A DNA stretch of 64,000 bases from Colletes latitarsis. Taxonomy: Eukaryota; Arthropoda; Insecta; Hymenoptera; Colletidae. The stretch is from the NCBI RefSeq assembly GCF_051014445.1, contig NW_027488368.1, positions 27,006,001 to 27,070,000 of the forward strand, in the 5' to 3' direction. Position 1 is the first letter of the stretch. Every line of letters begins with the position of its first letter. The notes under the pieces are model-generated. The model saw only the letters and a program-made list of their open reading frames with translations. It had not been told where the DNA came from and searched no databases. Both the position numbers and the translations under genes were made by a program. Below, one piece after another: positions 22,379 through 36,720 of this stretch.

Positions 22379-24838
22379 AATCGGGACCAGGTTTAATTGA
22401 CTATTTCAGTGTGGTACCACATTAATACGTGATCCTAACCAGAAAAAAACCAGGATCTGGCCAACAACTATGCGAAAAATGCGAAAGTATGAAGCAGATG
22501 ATTGCAAATAGCACGCGCAACCCAGACCTAACCGGTGTCATCCTGTAAAATATTGATCGAATCCAGTTTGAATTGACTATTTTAGTGTGGCACCACATTA
22601 ATACGTGATCCTAACCAGTAAACAACCCATGATCTGGCCAACAAGTAAGCGAAAAATGCGGAAGTATGAGCTAGATGATGGCAAATACCAGACCTAACCC
22701 AGACCTAACCGGTGTTATCCTCTAAAATATTGATCGAAACCAGGTTCAATTGACAGTTCCAGTTTGGTACCACTTTACTACGTGATCCCATCCAGAAAAA
22801 ACACAGTATCTGGTCATTCAAGTATGCGAAAAATGCGAAAGTATGAGGCAGATGATTGCAAATATCAGACCTTACACAAACCTACCCACTGTTATTCTCT
22901 AAAGTATTGATTAAATCCAGGTGTAGTTGACAGTGACAGTGTGGTGCCACATTGGCACGTGATCGAAATCAGAAAAAGCCCAGGATCAGACCAACAAGTG
23001 TGCGACAAATGCGAATGTAGGAGGAAGATGTTTGCAAATACCAGACCTAACCCAGACATAACCGGCGTAATCCTCTAAAATATTAATCGAATCCAGGTTG
23101 AATTCACTTTTTCAGTGTGGCACCACATTAATACGTGGTCCTAACCGCAAAAAAACCCAGGCTCGGGCCAACAAGTATGCGAAAAATGCGAATGTATGAG
23201 GCAGATGATTGCAAATACCAGACGTAACCCAGACCTAACCGGTGTTATCCTCTATAATATTGATCGAATCCAGGTTGAATTGACTGTTTCATTCAGGTAC
23301 CACATTAATACGTGGTCCTAACCAAAAAAAAACCCAGGATCTGGCCAACAAGTATGCGAAAAATGCGGAAGTATGAGGCAGATGTTTGCAAGTACCAGAC
23401 CTATCCCAGACATAACCGGCATGGTCCTCTAAAATATTGATCGAATCCAGATTAAATTGACTATTCCAGTGTGGCACAACAGTAATACGTGATCCTAACC
23501 AGAAAGAGCCCAGGCTCTGGCCAACAAGTATGCGAAAAATGCGGATGTATGAGGCAGATGTTTGCAAATACCAGACCTAACCCAGACAAAACCGGCGTTA
23601 TCCTCTAAAATATTGACCGAATCCAGGTTGAATTCACTTTTTCAGTGTGGTATCACATTAATACGTGTTCCTTACCGCAAAAAAAACCCTGGATCTGGCC
23701 AACAAGTATGTGAAAAATGCGAAAGTATGAAGCAGATGTTTGCAAATACCAGACATAACCCAGACCTAACCGGTGTTATCCTCTAAAATATTACTCGAAT
23801 CCAGGTTGAGTTCACTTTTTCAGTGTGGCACCACATTAATACGTGGTCCTAACCGAAAATAAACCCAGGATCTGGCCAACAATTATGCGAAAGATGCGAA
23901 AGTATGAGGCAGATGTTTGCAAATACCAGACCTAACACAAACCTAACCGGTGTTAGCCTCTGAAATATTGATCGAATCCAGGTTGACTTGACTATTCTAG
24001 TGTGGCACCACATTAATACGTGATCCTAACCAGAAAAAGCCCAGGATCTAGCCAACAAGTATGCGAAAAATGCGGAAGTACGAGCCAGATGAGGCCAAAT
24101 CCCAGACATAACCCAGACCTAACCGGTGTTATCCTCTAAAATATTGGTCGAATCCAGGTTGAATTGACTATTCTAGTGTGGCACAACATTAATACGTGAT
24201 CCTAACCAGAAAAAGCCCAGGATCTGGCCAACAAGTATGCGAAAAATGCGGAAGTCCGAGCCAGATGAGGCCAAATCCCAGACCTAACACAAACCTAACC
24301 GGTCTTATCGTCTAAAATATTAATCGGAACCTGGTTTAATTGGCTATTTCAGTGTGGTACCACGTCAATACGTGATCCTAACCAGAAATGAACGCAGGAT
24401 CAGGCCAGCAAGTATGCGAAAATGCGAAAGTACGAGCCAGATGAGGGCTAATCCCAGACCTAACCGGTGTTATCCTCTAAAATATAAATCAACTCCAGGA
24501 TTAATTGACTGTTTCAGTGTGTTACCACATTACTACGTGATCCAAATCAGAATAAGCCCGGGATCTGGCCAACAAGCATGCGATAAATGCGAAAGTATGA
24601 GGCAGATGTTTGCAAGTACCAGACCTATCCCAGACATAACCGGCATGGTCCTCTAAAATATTGATCGAATCCAGATTGAATTGACTATTCCAGTGTGGCA
24701 CAACATTAATACGTGATCCTAACCAGAAAGAGCCCAGGCTCTGGCCAACAAGTATGCGAAAAATACGGATGTATGAGGCAGATGTTTGCAAATACCAGGC
24801 CTAACCCTGATATAACCGGTGTTATCCTCTAAAATATT
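22379..24838. repeat. 2,460-bp fourteen-monomer block, copy B
   Basis: This is a tandem copy of 19919-22378. Identity is lost just after aaaatatt, where the next monomer reads catcgaatcc instead of aatcgggacc. Part of the block recurs a third time at about 25320-26750, at an offset of 1,931 bp from copy B. Confidence 0.88.
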
Positions 24839-25949
24839 CATCGAATCCAGGTTGAATTCACTTTTTCAGTGTGGCACCACATTAATACGTGGTCCTAACC
24901 GCAAAAAATACCCAGGCTCGGGCCAACAAGTATGCGAAAAATGCGAATGTATGAGCCAGATGATGGCAAACACCAGACCTAACCCAGACCTAACCGGTGT
25001 TATCCTCTAAAATATTGATCGAAACCAGGTTCTATTGACAATTCCAGTTTGGTACCACATTACTACGTGATCCCATCCAGAAAAAGCCCAGAATCTGGCC
25101 ATTCAAGTATGCGAAAAATGCGAAGGTATGAGGCAGATGATTGCAAATATCAGACCTTACACAAACCTAGCCACTGTTATTCTCTAAAGTATTGATCAAA
25201 TCCAGGTTTAGTTGACGGTTACAGTGTGGTACCACATTGCTACGTGATCCAAATCAGAAACAGCCCAGGATCAGGCCAACAAGTATGCGATAAATGCGAA
25301 AGTATGAGGCAGATGTTTGCAAGTACCAGACCTATCCCAGACATAACCGGCATGGTCCTCTAAAATATTGATCGAATCCAGATTAAATTGACTATTTCAG
25401 TGTGGCACAACATTAATACGTGATTCTAACCAGAAAGAGCCCAGGCTCTGGCCAACAAGTATGCGAAAAATACGGATGTATGAGGCAGATGTTTGCAAAT
25501 ACCAGACCTAACCCAGACAAAACCGGCGTTATCCTCTAAAATATTGACCGAATCCAGGTTGAATTCACTTTTTCAGTGTGGTATCACATTAATACGTGTT
25601 CCTAACCGCAAAAAAAACCCTGGATCTGGCCAACAAGTATGCGAAAAATGCGAAAGTATGAAGCAGATGTTTGCAAATACCAGACATAACCCAGACCTAA
25701 CCGGTGTTATCCTCTAAAATATTACTCGAATCCAGGTTGAGTTCACTTTTTCAGTGTGGCACCACATTAATACGTGGTCCTAACCGAAAAAAAACCCAGG
25801 ATCTGGCCAACAATTATGCGAAAAATGCGAAAGTATGAGGCAGATGTTTGCAAATACCAGACCTAACACAAACCTAAACGGTGTTAGCCTCTGAAATATT
25901 GATCGAATCCAGGTTGACTTGACTATTCTAGTGTGGCACCACATTAATA

Positions 25950-28043
25950 CGTGATCCTAACCAGAAAAAGCCCAGGATCTAGCCAACAAGTATGCGAAAA
26001 ATGCGGAAGTACGAGCCAGATGAGGCCAAATCCCAGACATAACCCAGACCTAACCGGTGTTATCCTCTAAAATATTGGTCGAATCCAGGTTGAATTGACT
26101 ATTCTAGTGTGGCACAACATTAATACGTGATCCTAACCAGAAAAAGCCCAGGATCTGGCCAACAAGTATGCGAAAAATGCGGAAGTCCGAGCCAGATGAG
26201 GCCAAATCCCAGACCTAACACAAACCTAACCGGTCTTATCGTCTAAAATATTAATCGGAACCTGGTTTAATTGGCTATTTCAGTGTGGTACCACGTCAAT
26301 ACGTGATCCTAACCAGAAATGAACGCAGGATCAGGCCAGCAAGTATGCGAAAATGCGAAAGTACGAGCCAGATGAGGGCTAATCCCAGACCTAACCGGTG
26401 TTATCCTCTAAAATATAAATCAACTCCAGGATTAATTGACTGTTTCAGTGTGTTACCACATTACTACGTGATCCAAATCAGAATAAGCCCGGGATCTGGC
26501 CAACAAGCATGCGATAAATGCGAAAGTATGAGGCAGATGTTTGCAAGTACCAGACCTATCCCAGACATAACCGGCATGGTCCTCTAAAATATTGATCGAA
26601 TCCAGATTGAATTGACTATTCCAGTGTGGCACAACATTAATACGTGATCCTAACCAGAAAGAGCCCAGGCTCTGGCCAACAAGTATTGCGAAAAATACGG
26701 ATGTATGAGGCAGATGTTTGCAAATACCAGGCCTAACCCTGATATAACCGGTGTTATCCTCTAAAATATTCATCGAATCCAGGTTGAATTCACTTTTTCA
26801 GTGTGGCACCACATTAATACGTGGTCCTAACCGCAAAAAAACCCAGGCTCGGGCCAACAAGTATGCGAAAAATGCGAATGTATGAGCCAGATGATGGCAA
26901 ACACCAGACCTAACCCAGACCTAACCGGTGTTATCCTCTAAAATATTGATCGAAACCAGGTTCTATTGACAATTCCAGTTTGGTACCACATTACTACGTG
27001 ATCCTAACCAGAAAAAGCCCAGGATCTAGCCAACAAGTATGCGAAAAATGCGGAAGTACGAGCCAGATGAGGCCAAATCCCAGACATAACCCAGACCTAA
27101 CCGGTGTTATCCTCTAAAATATTGGTCGAATCCAGGTTGAATTGACTATTCTAGTGTGGCACAACATTAATACGTGATCCTAACCAGAAAAAGCCCAGGA
27201 TCTGGCCAACAAGTATGCGAAAAATGCGGAAGTCCGAGCCAGATGAGGCCAAATCCCAGACCTAACACAAACCTAACCGGTCTTATCGTCTAAAATATTA
27301 ATCGGAACCTGGTTTAATTGGCTATTTCAGTGTGGTACCACGTCAATACGTGATCCTAACCAGAAATGAACGCAGGATCAGGTCAGCAAGTATGCGAAAA
27401 TGCGAAAGTACGAGCCAGATGAGAGCTAATCCCAGACCTAACCGGTGTTATCCTCTAAAATATAAATCAACTCCAGGATTAATTGACTGTTTCAGTGTGT
27501 TACCACATTACTACGTGATCCAAATCAGAATAAGCCCGGGATCTGGCCAACAAGCATGCGATAAATGCGAAAGTATGAGGCAGATGTTTGCAAGTACCAG
27601 ACCTATCCCAGACATAACCGGCATGGTCCTCTAAAATATTGATCGAATCCAGATTGAATTGACTATTCCAGTGTGGCACAACATTAATACGTGATCCTAA
27701 CCAGAAAGAGCCCAGGCTCTGGCCAACAAGTATGCGAAAAATACGGATGTATGAGGCAGATGTTTGCAAATACCAGGCCTAACCCTGATATAACCGGTGT
27801 TATCCTCTAAAATATTGATCGAATCCAGGTTGAATTCACTTTTTCAGTGTGGCACCACATTAATACGTGGTCCTAACCGCAAAAAAACCCAGGCTCGGGC
27901 CAACAAGTATGCGAAAAATGCGAATGTATGAGCCAGATGATGGCAAACACCAGACCTAACCCAGACCTAACCGGTGTTATCCTCTAAAATATTGATCGAA
28001 ACCAGGTTCTATTGACAATTCCAGTTTGGTACCACATTACTAC
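25950..28043. repeat. Two tandem 1,047-bp six-monomer units
   Basis: The sequence from about 25950 to 26996 recurs at 26997-28043 with an offset of 1,047. The offset falls to 1,046 after an extra t near 26685. Only scattered differences are seen, such as ggcc/ggtc and agggc/agagc. Confidence 0.8.
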
Positions 28044-31000
28044 GTGATCCCATCCAGAAAAAGCCCAGAATCTGGCCATTGAAGTATGCGAAAAATGCGA
28101 AGGTATGAGGCAGATGATTGCAAATATCAGACCTTACACAAACCTAGCCACTGTTATTCTCTAAAGTATTGATCAAATCCAGGTTTAGTTGACGGTTACA
28201 GTGTGGTACCACATTGCTACGTGATCCAAATCAGAAACAGCCCAGGATCAGGCCAACAAGTATGCGATAAATGCGAAAGTATGAGGCAGATGTTTGCAAA
28301 TACCAGACCTATCCCAGACATAACCGGCATGGTCCTCTAAAATATTGATCGAATCCAGATTAAATTGACTATTTCAGTGTGGCACAACATTAATACGTGA
28401 TCCTAACCAGAAAGAGCCCAGGCTCTGGCCAACAAGTATGCGAAAAATACGGATGTATGAGGCAGATGTTTGCAAATACCAGACCTAACCCAGACAAAAC
28501 CGGCGTTATCCTCTAAAATATTGACCGAATCCAGGTTGAATTCACTTTTTCAGTGTGGTATCACATTAATACGTGTTCCTAACCGCAAAAAAAACCCTGG
28601 ATCTGGCCAACAAGTATGCGAAAAATGCGAAAGTATGAAGCAGATGTTTGCAAATACCAGACGTAACCCAGACCTAACCGGTCTTATCCTCTATAATATT
28701 GATCGAATCCAGGTTGAATTGACTTTTTCAGTGTAGCACCGCATTAATACGTGGCCCTAACAACAACAAAAATCCCATGATCTGACCAACAAGTATGCGA
28801 GGAATGCGAAAGTCCGAGCCAGATGAGGCCAAATCCTAGACCTAACACAAACCTAACCGGTCTTATCGTCTAAAATATTAATCGGAACCTGGTTTAATTG
28901 GCTATTTCAGTGTGGTACCACGTCAATACGTGATCCTAACCAGAAAAAAACGCAGGATCAGGCCAAAGAGTATGCGAAACTGCGAAAGGACGAGCCAGAT
29001 GAGGTCTAATCCCAGACCTAACCTTTGTTATCCTGTAAAATATTGATCAAATCCAGGTTTTGCTGACGGTTACAGTGTGGAACCACATTGCTACGTGATC
29101 CAAATCAGAATAAGCCCAGGATCTGGCCAACAAGTATGCGAAAAATGCGAAAGTATGAGGCAGATGTTTGCAAATACCAGACCTAACCCAGACATAACCG
29201 GCGTTATCCTCTAAAATATTAATCGCAACCTGGTTTAATTGTCTATTTTGTATGTGGTACCACATTAATACGTGATCCTAACTACAAAAAGAACCCAGGA
29301 TCTGGCCAACCAGTATACGAAAAATGCGAAAGTATGAGGCAGATGTTTGCAAATACCAGACCTAACACACACCTAACCGGTGTTAGCCTCTGAAATATTG
29401 ATCGAATCCAGGTTGACTTGACTATTCTAGTGTGGCACCACATTAATACGTGATCCTAACCAGAAAAAGCCCACGATCTAGCCAACAAGTATGCGAAAAA
29501 TGCGGAAGTACGAGCCAGATGAGGCCAAATCCCAGACCTAACACAAACCTAACCGGTGTTAGCCTCTAAAAAATTGACCAAATCCAGGTTTAATGGACGC
29601 TTTCAGTGTTGTACCACATTACTACGTGATCCAAATCAGAAAATGCCTAGGATCTGGCCAACAAGTATGCGAAAAATGCGAAAGTATGAGGCAGATGCTT
29701 GCAAATACCAGACATAACCCAGACCTAACCGGTGTTATCCTCTAAACTATTGATCGAATCCAGGTTAAGTTCACTTTTTCAGTGTGGCACAACATTAATA
29801 CGTGATCCTAACCAGAAAGAGCCCAGGCTCTGGCCAACAAGTATGCGAAAAATACGGATGTATGAGGCAGATGTTTGCAAATACCAGGCCTAACCCTGAT
29901 ATAACCGGTGTTATCCTCTAAAATATTGATCGAATCCAGGTTGAATTCACTTTTTCAGGGTGGCACCACATTAATACGTGGTCCTAACCGCAAAAAAACC
30001 CAGGATCTGGCCAACAATTATGCGAAAAATGCGGAAGCATGAGGCAGATGTTTGCAAATACCAGACATAATCCAGACCTGACCGGTGTTATCCTCTAAAA
30101 TATTGATCGAATCCAAGTTGAATTGACTTTTTCAGTGTGGCACCGCATTACTACGTGATCCGAACCAGAAAAAGCCCAGGATCTGGCCAACAAGTATGCG
30201 AAAGATCCGAAAGTATGAGGCAGATGATTGCAAATACCAGACCTAACCCAGACATAACCGGCATGATCCTCTAAAATATTGATCGTATCCAGATTGAATT
30301 GACTATTCCAGTGTGGCACACCATTAATACGTCATCCTAACCAGAAAAAGGCCCAGGATGTGGCCAACAAGTATGCGAAAAATACGAAAGTATGAGGCAG
30401 ATCATTGCAAATATCAGACCTTAGACAAACCTAGCCACAGTTATTCTCTAAAGTATTGATCAAATCCAGGTTTAGTTGACAGTGACAGTGTGGTGCCACA
30501 TTGGTACGTGATCCTAATCAGAAGAAGCCCAGGATCTGGCCAACAAGTATGCGAGGAATGCGAAAGTCCGAGCCAGATGAGGCCAAATCCTAGACCTAAC
30601 ACAAACCTAACCGGTCTTATCGTCTAAAATATTAATCGGAACCTGGTTTAATTGGCTATTTCAGTGTGGTACCACGTCAATACGTGATCCTAACCAGAAA
30701 TGAACGCAGGATCAGGCCAGCAAGTATGCGAAAATGCGAAAGTACCAGCCAGATGAGGGCCAATCCCAGACCTAACCGGTGTTATCCTCTAAAATATAAA
30801 TCAACTCCAGGATTAATTGACTGTTTCAGTGTGTTACCACATTACTACGTGATCCAAATCAGAAAAAGCCCGGGATCTGGTCAACAAGCATGCGATAAAT
30901 GCGAAAGTATGAGGCAGATGTTTTCAAGTACCAGACCTAACCCAGACATAACCGGCATGGTCCTCTGAAATATTGATCGAATCCAGATTGAATTGACTAT

Positions 31001-31207
31001 TCCAGTGTGGCACAACATTAATACGTGATCCTAATCAGAAAAAGCCCAGGCTCTGGCCAACAAGTATGCGAAAAATACGGATGTATGAGGCAGATGATTG
31101 CAAATATCAGACCTAACACAAACCTAACCGGTGTTATCCTCTAAACTATTGATCGAATCCAGGTTGAATTGACTTTTTCAGTGTGGCACCGCATTAATAC
31201 GTGGCCC

Positions 31208-34200
31208 TAACCACAAAAAAAATCCCATGATCTGACCAACAAGTATGCGAAAAATGCGAAAGTATGAGGCAGATGATTGCAAATACCAGACATAACCTAG
31301 TCCTAACCGGTGTTATCGTCTAAAACATTAATCGGAACCAGGTTTAATTGTCTATTACAGTGTGGTACCACGTCAATACGTGATCCTAACCAGAAAAAAA
31401 CGCAGGATCAGGCCAAAGATTATGCGAAACTGCGAAAGTACGAGCCAGATGAGGTCTAATCCCAGACCTAACCTTTGTTATCCTCTAAAATATTGATCAA
31501 ATCCAGGTTTTGCTGACGGTTACAGTGTGGTACCACATTGCTACGTGATCCAAATCAGAATAAGCCCAGGATCTTGCCAACAAGTATGCGAAAAATGCGA
31601 AAGTATGAGGCAGATGTATGCAAATACCAGACCTTACCCTGACATTACCGGCGTTATCCTCTAAAATATTGATCGAATCCAGGTTGAATTCACTTTTTCA
31701 GTGTGGCACCACATTAATACGTGGTTTTAACCGCAAAAAAACCCTGGATCTGGCCAACAAGTATGCGAAAAATGCGGAAGTACGAGCCAGATGAGGCCAA
31801 ATCCCAGACCTAACACAAACCTAACAGGTGTTAGCCTTTAAAAAATTGACCAAATCCAGGTTTAATTGACGCTTTCAGTGTTGTACCACATTACTACGTG
31901 ATCCAAATCAGAAAATGCCCAGGATCTGGCCAACAAGTATGCGAAAAATGCGAAAGTATGAGGCAGATGCTTGCAAATACCAGACATAACCCAGACCTAA
32001 CCGGTGTTATCCTCTAAACTATTGATCGAATCCAGGTTGAGTTCACTTTTTCAGTGTGGCACCACATTAAAACGTGGCCCTAACCACAAAAAAAATCCCA
32101 TGATCTGACCAACAAGTATGCGAAAAATGCGAAAGTATGAGGCAGATGATTGCAAATACCAGACATAACCCAGTCCTAACCGGTGTTATCGTCTAAAACA
32201 TTAATCGGAACCAGGTTTAATTGTCTATTACAGTGTGGTACCACGTCAATACGTGATCCTAACCAGAAAAAAACGCAGGATCAGGCCAAAGATTATGCGA
32301 AACTGCGAAAGTACGAGCCAGATGAGGTCTAATCTTTGTTATCCTCTAAAATATTGATCAAATCCAGGTTTTGCTGACGGTTACAGTGTGGTACCACATT
32401 GCTACGTGATCCAAATCAGAATAAGCCCAGGATCTGGCCAACAAGTATGCGAAAAATGCGAAAGTATGAGGCAGATGTTTGCAAATACCAGACCTTACCC
32501 TGACATTACCGGCGTTATCCTCTAAAATATTGATCGAATCCAGGTTGAATTCACTTTTTCAGTGTGGCACCACATTAATACGTGGTCCTAACCGCAAAAA
32601 AACCCAGGATCTGGCCAACAATTATGCGAAAAATGCGGAAGCATGAGGCAGATGTTTGCAAATACCAGACATAACCCAGACCTGACCGGTGTTATCCTCT
32701 AAAATATTGATCGAATCCAAGTTGAATTGACTTTTTCAGTGTGGCACCGCATTACTACGTGATCCGAACCAGAAAAAGCCCAGGATCTGGCCAACAAGTA
32801 TGCGAAAAATGCGAAAGTATGAGGCAGATGCTTGCAAATACCAGACATAACCCAGACCTAACCGGTGTTATCCTCTAAACTATTGATCGAATCCAGGTTG
32901 AATTGACTTTTTCAGTGTGGCACCGCATTAATACGTGGCCCTAACCACAAAAAAAATCCCATGATCTGACCAACAAGTATGCGAAAAATGCGAAAGTATG
33001 AGGCAGATGATTGCAAATACCAGACATAACCTAGTCCTAACCGGTGTTATCGTCTAAAACATTAATCGGAACCAGGTTTAATTGTCTATTACAGTGTGGT
33101 ACCACGTCAATACGTCATCCTAACCAGAAAAAAACGCAGGATCAGGCCAAAGATTATGCGAAACTGCGAAAGTACGAGCCAGATGAGGTCTAATCCCAGA
33201 CCTAACCTTTGTTATCCTCTAAAATATTGATCAAATCCAGGTTTTGCTGACGGTTACAGTGTGGTACCACATTGCTACGTGATCCAAATCAGAATAAGCC
33301 CAGGATCTTGCCAACAAGTATGCGAAAAATGCGAAAGTATGAGGCAGATGTTTGCAAATACCAGACCTTACCCTGACATTACCGGCGTTATCCTCTAAAA
33401 TATTGATCGAATCCAGGTTGAATTCACTTTTTCAGTGTGGCACCACATTAATACGTGGTTTTAACCGCAAAAAAACCCTGGATCTGGCCAACAAGTATGC
33501 GAAAAATGCGGAAGTACGAGCCAGATGAGGCCAAATCCCAGACCTAACACAAACCTAACCGGTGTTAGCCTTTAAAAAATTGACCAAATCCAGGTTTAAT
33601 TGACGCTTTCAGTGTTGTACCACATTACTACGTGATCCAAATCAGAAAATGCCTAGGATCTGGCCAACAAGTATGCGAAAAATGCGAAAGTATGAGGCAG
33701 ATGCTTGCAAATACCAGACATAACCCAGACCTAACCGGTGTTATCCTCTAAACTATTGATCGAATCCAGGTTGAGTTCACTTTTTCAGTGTGGCACCACA
33801 TTAAAACGTGGCCCTAACCACAAAAAAAATCCCATGATCTGACCAACAAGTATGCGAAAAATGCGAAAGTATGAGGCAGATGATTGCAAATACCAGACAT
33901 AACCCAGTCCTAACCGGTGTTATCGTCTAAAACATTAATCGGAACCAGGTTTAATTGTCTATTACTGTGTGGTACCACGTCAATACGTGATCCTAACCAG
34001 AAAAAAACGCAGGATCAGGCCAAAGATTATGCGAAACTGCGAAAGTACGAGCCAGATGAGGTCTAATCCCAGACCTAACCTTTGTTATCCTCTAAAATAT
34101 TGATCAAATCCAGGTTTTGCTGACGGTTACAGTGTGGTACCACATTGCTACGTGATCCAAATCAGAATAAGCCCAGGATCTGGCCAACAAGTATGCGAAA

Positions 34201-34700
34201 AATGCGAAAGTATGAGGCAGATGTTTGCAAATACCAGACCTTACCCTGACATTACCGGCGTTATCCTCTAAAATATTGATCGAATCCAGGTTGAATTCAC
34301 TTTTTCAGTGTGGCACCACATTAATACGTGGTCCTAACCGCAAAAAAACCCAGGATCTGGCCAACAATTATGCGAAAAATGCGGAAGCATGAGGCAGATG
34401 TTTGCAAATACCAGACATAACCCAGACCTGACCGGTGTTATCCTCTAAAATATTGATCGAATCCAAGTTGAATTGACTTTTTCAGTGTGGCACCGCATTA
34501 CTACGTGATCCGAACCAGAAAAAGCCCAGGATCTGGCCAACAAGTATGCGAAAAATGCGAAAGTATGAGGCAGATGCTTGCAAATACCAGACATAACCCA
34601 GACCTAACCGGTGTTATCCTCTAAACTATTGATCGAATCCAGGTTGAGTTCCCTTTTTCAGTGTGGCACCACATTAAAACGTGGCCCTAACCACAAAAAA
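31208..34700. repeat. Five-monomer higher-order repeat (about 850-885 bp)
   Basis: The variant marker taaccacaaaaaaaatccc(a)tg occurs at 31208, 32091, 32942, 33815 and 34688. The spacings of 883, 851, 873 and 873 bp correspond to five monomers. Alternate units resemble each other more closely, suggesting a ten-monomer period of about 1.73-1.75 kb. Similar units recur at 39380 and 40253, again 873 bp apart. Confidence 0.78.
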
Positions 34701-35640
34701 AATCCCATGATCTGACCAACAAGTATGCGAAAAATGCGAAAGTATGAGGCAGGTGATTGCAAATACCAGACATAACCCAGTCCTAACCGGTGTTATCGTC
34801 TAAAACATTAATAGGAACCAGGTTTAATTGTCTATTACAGTGTGGTACCACGTCAATACGTGATCCTAACCAGAAAAAAACGCAGGATCAGGCCAAAGAG
34901 TATGCGAAACTGCGAAAGTACGAGCCAGATGGGGTCTAATCCCAGACCTAACCTTTGTTATCCTCTAAAATATTGATCAAATCCAGGTTTTACTGACGGT
35001 TACAGTGTGGTACCACATTGCTACGTGATCCAAATCAGAATAAGCCCAGGATCTGGCCAACAAGTATGCGAAAAATGCGAAAGTATGAGGCAGATGTTTG
35101 CAAATACCAGACCTTACCCTGACATTACCGGCGTTATCCTCTAAAATATTGATCGAATCCAGGTTGAATTCCCTTTTTCAGTGTGGCACCACATTAATAC
35201 GTGGTTTTAACCGCAAAAAAACCCTGGATCTGGCCAACAAGTATGCGAAAAATGCGGAAGTATGAGCTAGATGATGGCAAATACCAGACCTAATCCAGAC
35301 ATAACCGGCGTTATCCTCTAAAATATTAATCGGAACCAGTTATAATTGACTGTTTCGGTGTGGTACCATATTAATACGTGATCCAAACCAGAAAAAACCT
35401 AGCATCTTGCCAAGAAGTATGCGGAAAATGCGAAAGTATGAGGCAGATGATTGCAAGTATCAGACCTTACACAAACCTAGCCAGTGTTGTTCTCTAAAAT
35501 ATTGATCGAATCCAGGTTTAATTGACTGTTTCATTCAGGTACCACATTACTACGTGATCCAAACAAGAAAAAGCCCAGGATCAGGCCAATAAGTATGCGA
35601 TAAATGTGAAAGTATGAGGCAGATGTTTGCAAATACCAGA

Positions 35641-36720
35641 CCTAACCCAGAGATAACCGGCATGATCCTCTAAAATATTGATCGAATCCAGGTTGAATTG
35701 ACTATTCCAGTGTGGCACCACATTAATATGTGATCCTAACCAGAAAAAGCCCAGGATCTGGCCAACAAGTATGCGAAAGATGCGAAAGTATGAGGCAGAT
35801 GATTGTAAATATCAGATCTTTCACAAACCTGGCCACTGTTATTCTCTAAAGTATTGACCAAATCCAGGTTTAGTTGACGGTTACAGTGTGGTACCACATT
35901 GCTACGTGATGCAAATCAGAAAAAGCCCAGGCTCAGGCCAACAAGTATGCGATAAATGCGAAAGTATGAGGCAGATGTTTGCAAATACCAGACCTAACCC
36001 AGACATAACCGGCACAATCCTCTAAAATATTAATCGGGACCAGGTTTAATTGACGGTTTCAGTGTTGTACCACATTACTACGTGATCCAAATCAGATAAT
36101 GCCCAGGATCTGGCCAACAAGTATGCGAAAAATGCGAATGTATGAGGAAGATGATTGCAAATACCAGACGTAACCCAGACCTAACCGGTCTTATCCTCTA
36201 TAATATTGAACGAATCCAGATTGGACTGACTATTTCAGTGTGGCACCACGTCTATAGGTGATCCTAACCAGAAAAAAACGCAGGATCAGGCCGGCAAGTA
36301 TGCGAAACTGCGAAAGTACGAGCCAGATGAGGGCTAATCCCAGACCTAACCTGTGTTATCCTCTAAAATATTGATCAAATCCAGGATTAATTGATTGTTT
36401 CAATGTGGTACCACATTACTACATGATCCAAATCAGAATAAGCCCAGGGTCTGGCCAACAAGTATGCGAAAAATGTGAAAGTATGAGGCAGATGTTTGCA
36501 AATACCAGACCTAACCCAGACATAACCGGCATGATCCTCTAAAATATTGATCGAATCCAGATTGAATTCACTATTCCAGTGTAGCACAACATTAATACGT
36601 GATCCTAACCTGAAAAAGCCCAGGATCTGGCCAACAGGTATGCGAAAAATACGAAAGTATGAGGCAGATGATTGCAAATATCAGGCCTTAGACAAACCTA
36701 GCCACTGCTATTCTCTAAAG
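35641..36720. repeat. Satellite block duplicated at 46651-47730
   Basis: The sequence here is matched about 11,010 bp downstream (for example 36387-36677 against 47397-47687). The match then continues at an offset of 11,537 bp (36757-36960 against 48294-48497), so the downstream copy carries about 527 bp (three monomers) more. The full-length retrotransposon lies between the two copies. Confidence 0.8.

Noticed and set aside
20829..28736. Many similar 74-100-codon frames within the satellite, on both strands
   Set aside because: They repeat with the satellite units, shift and break between monomers, and show no protein motif. They are translations of the repeat rather than a gene family.
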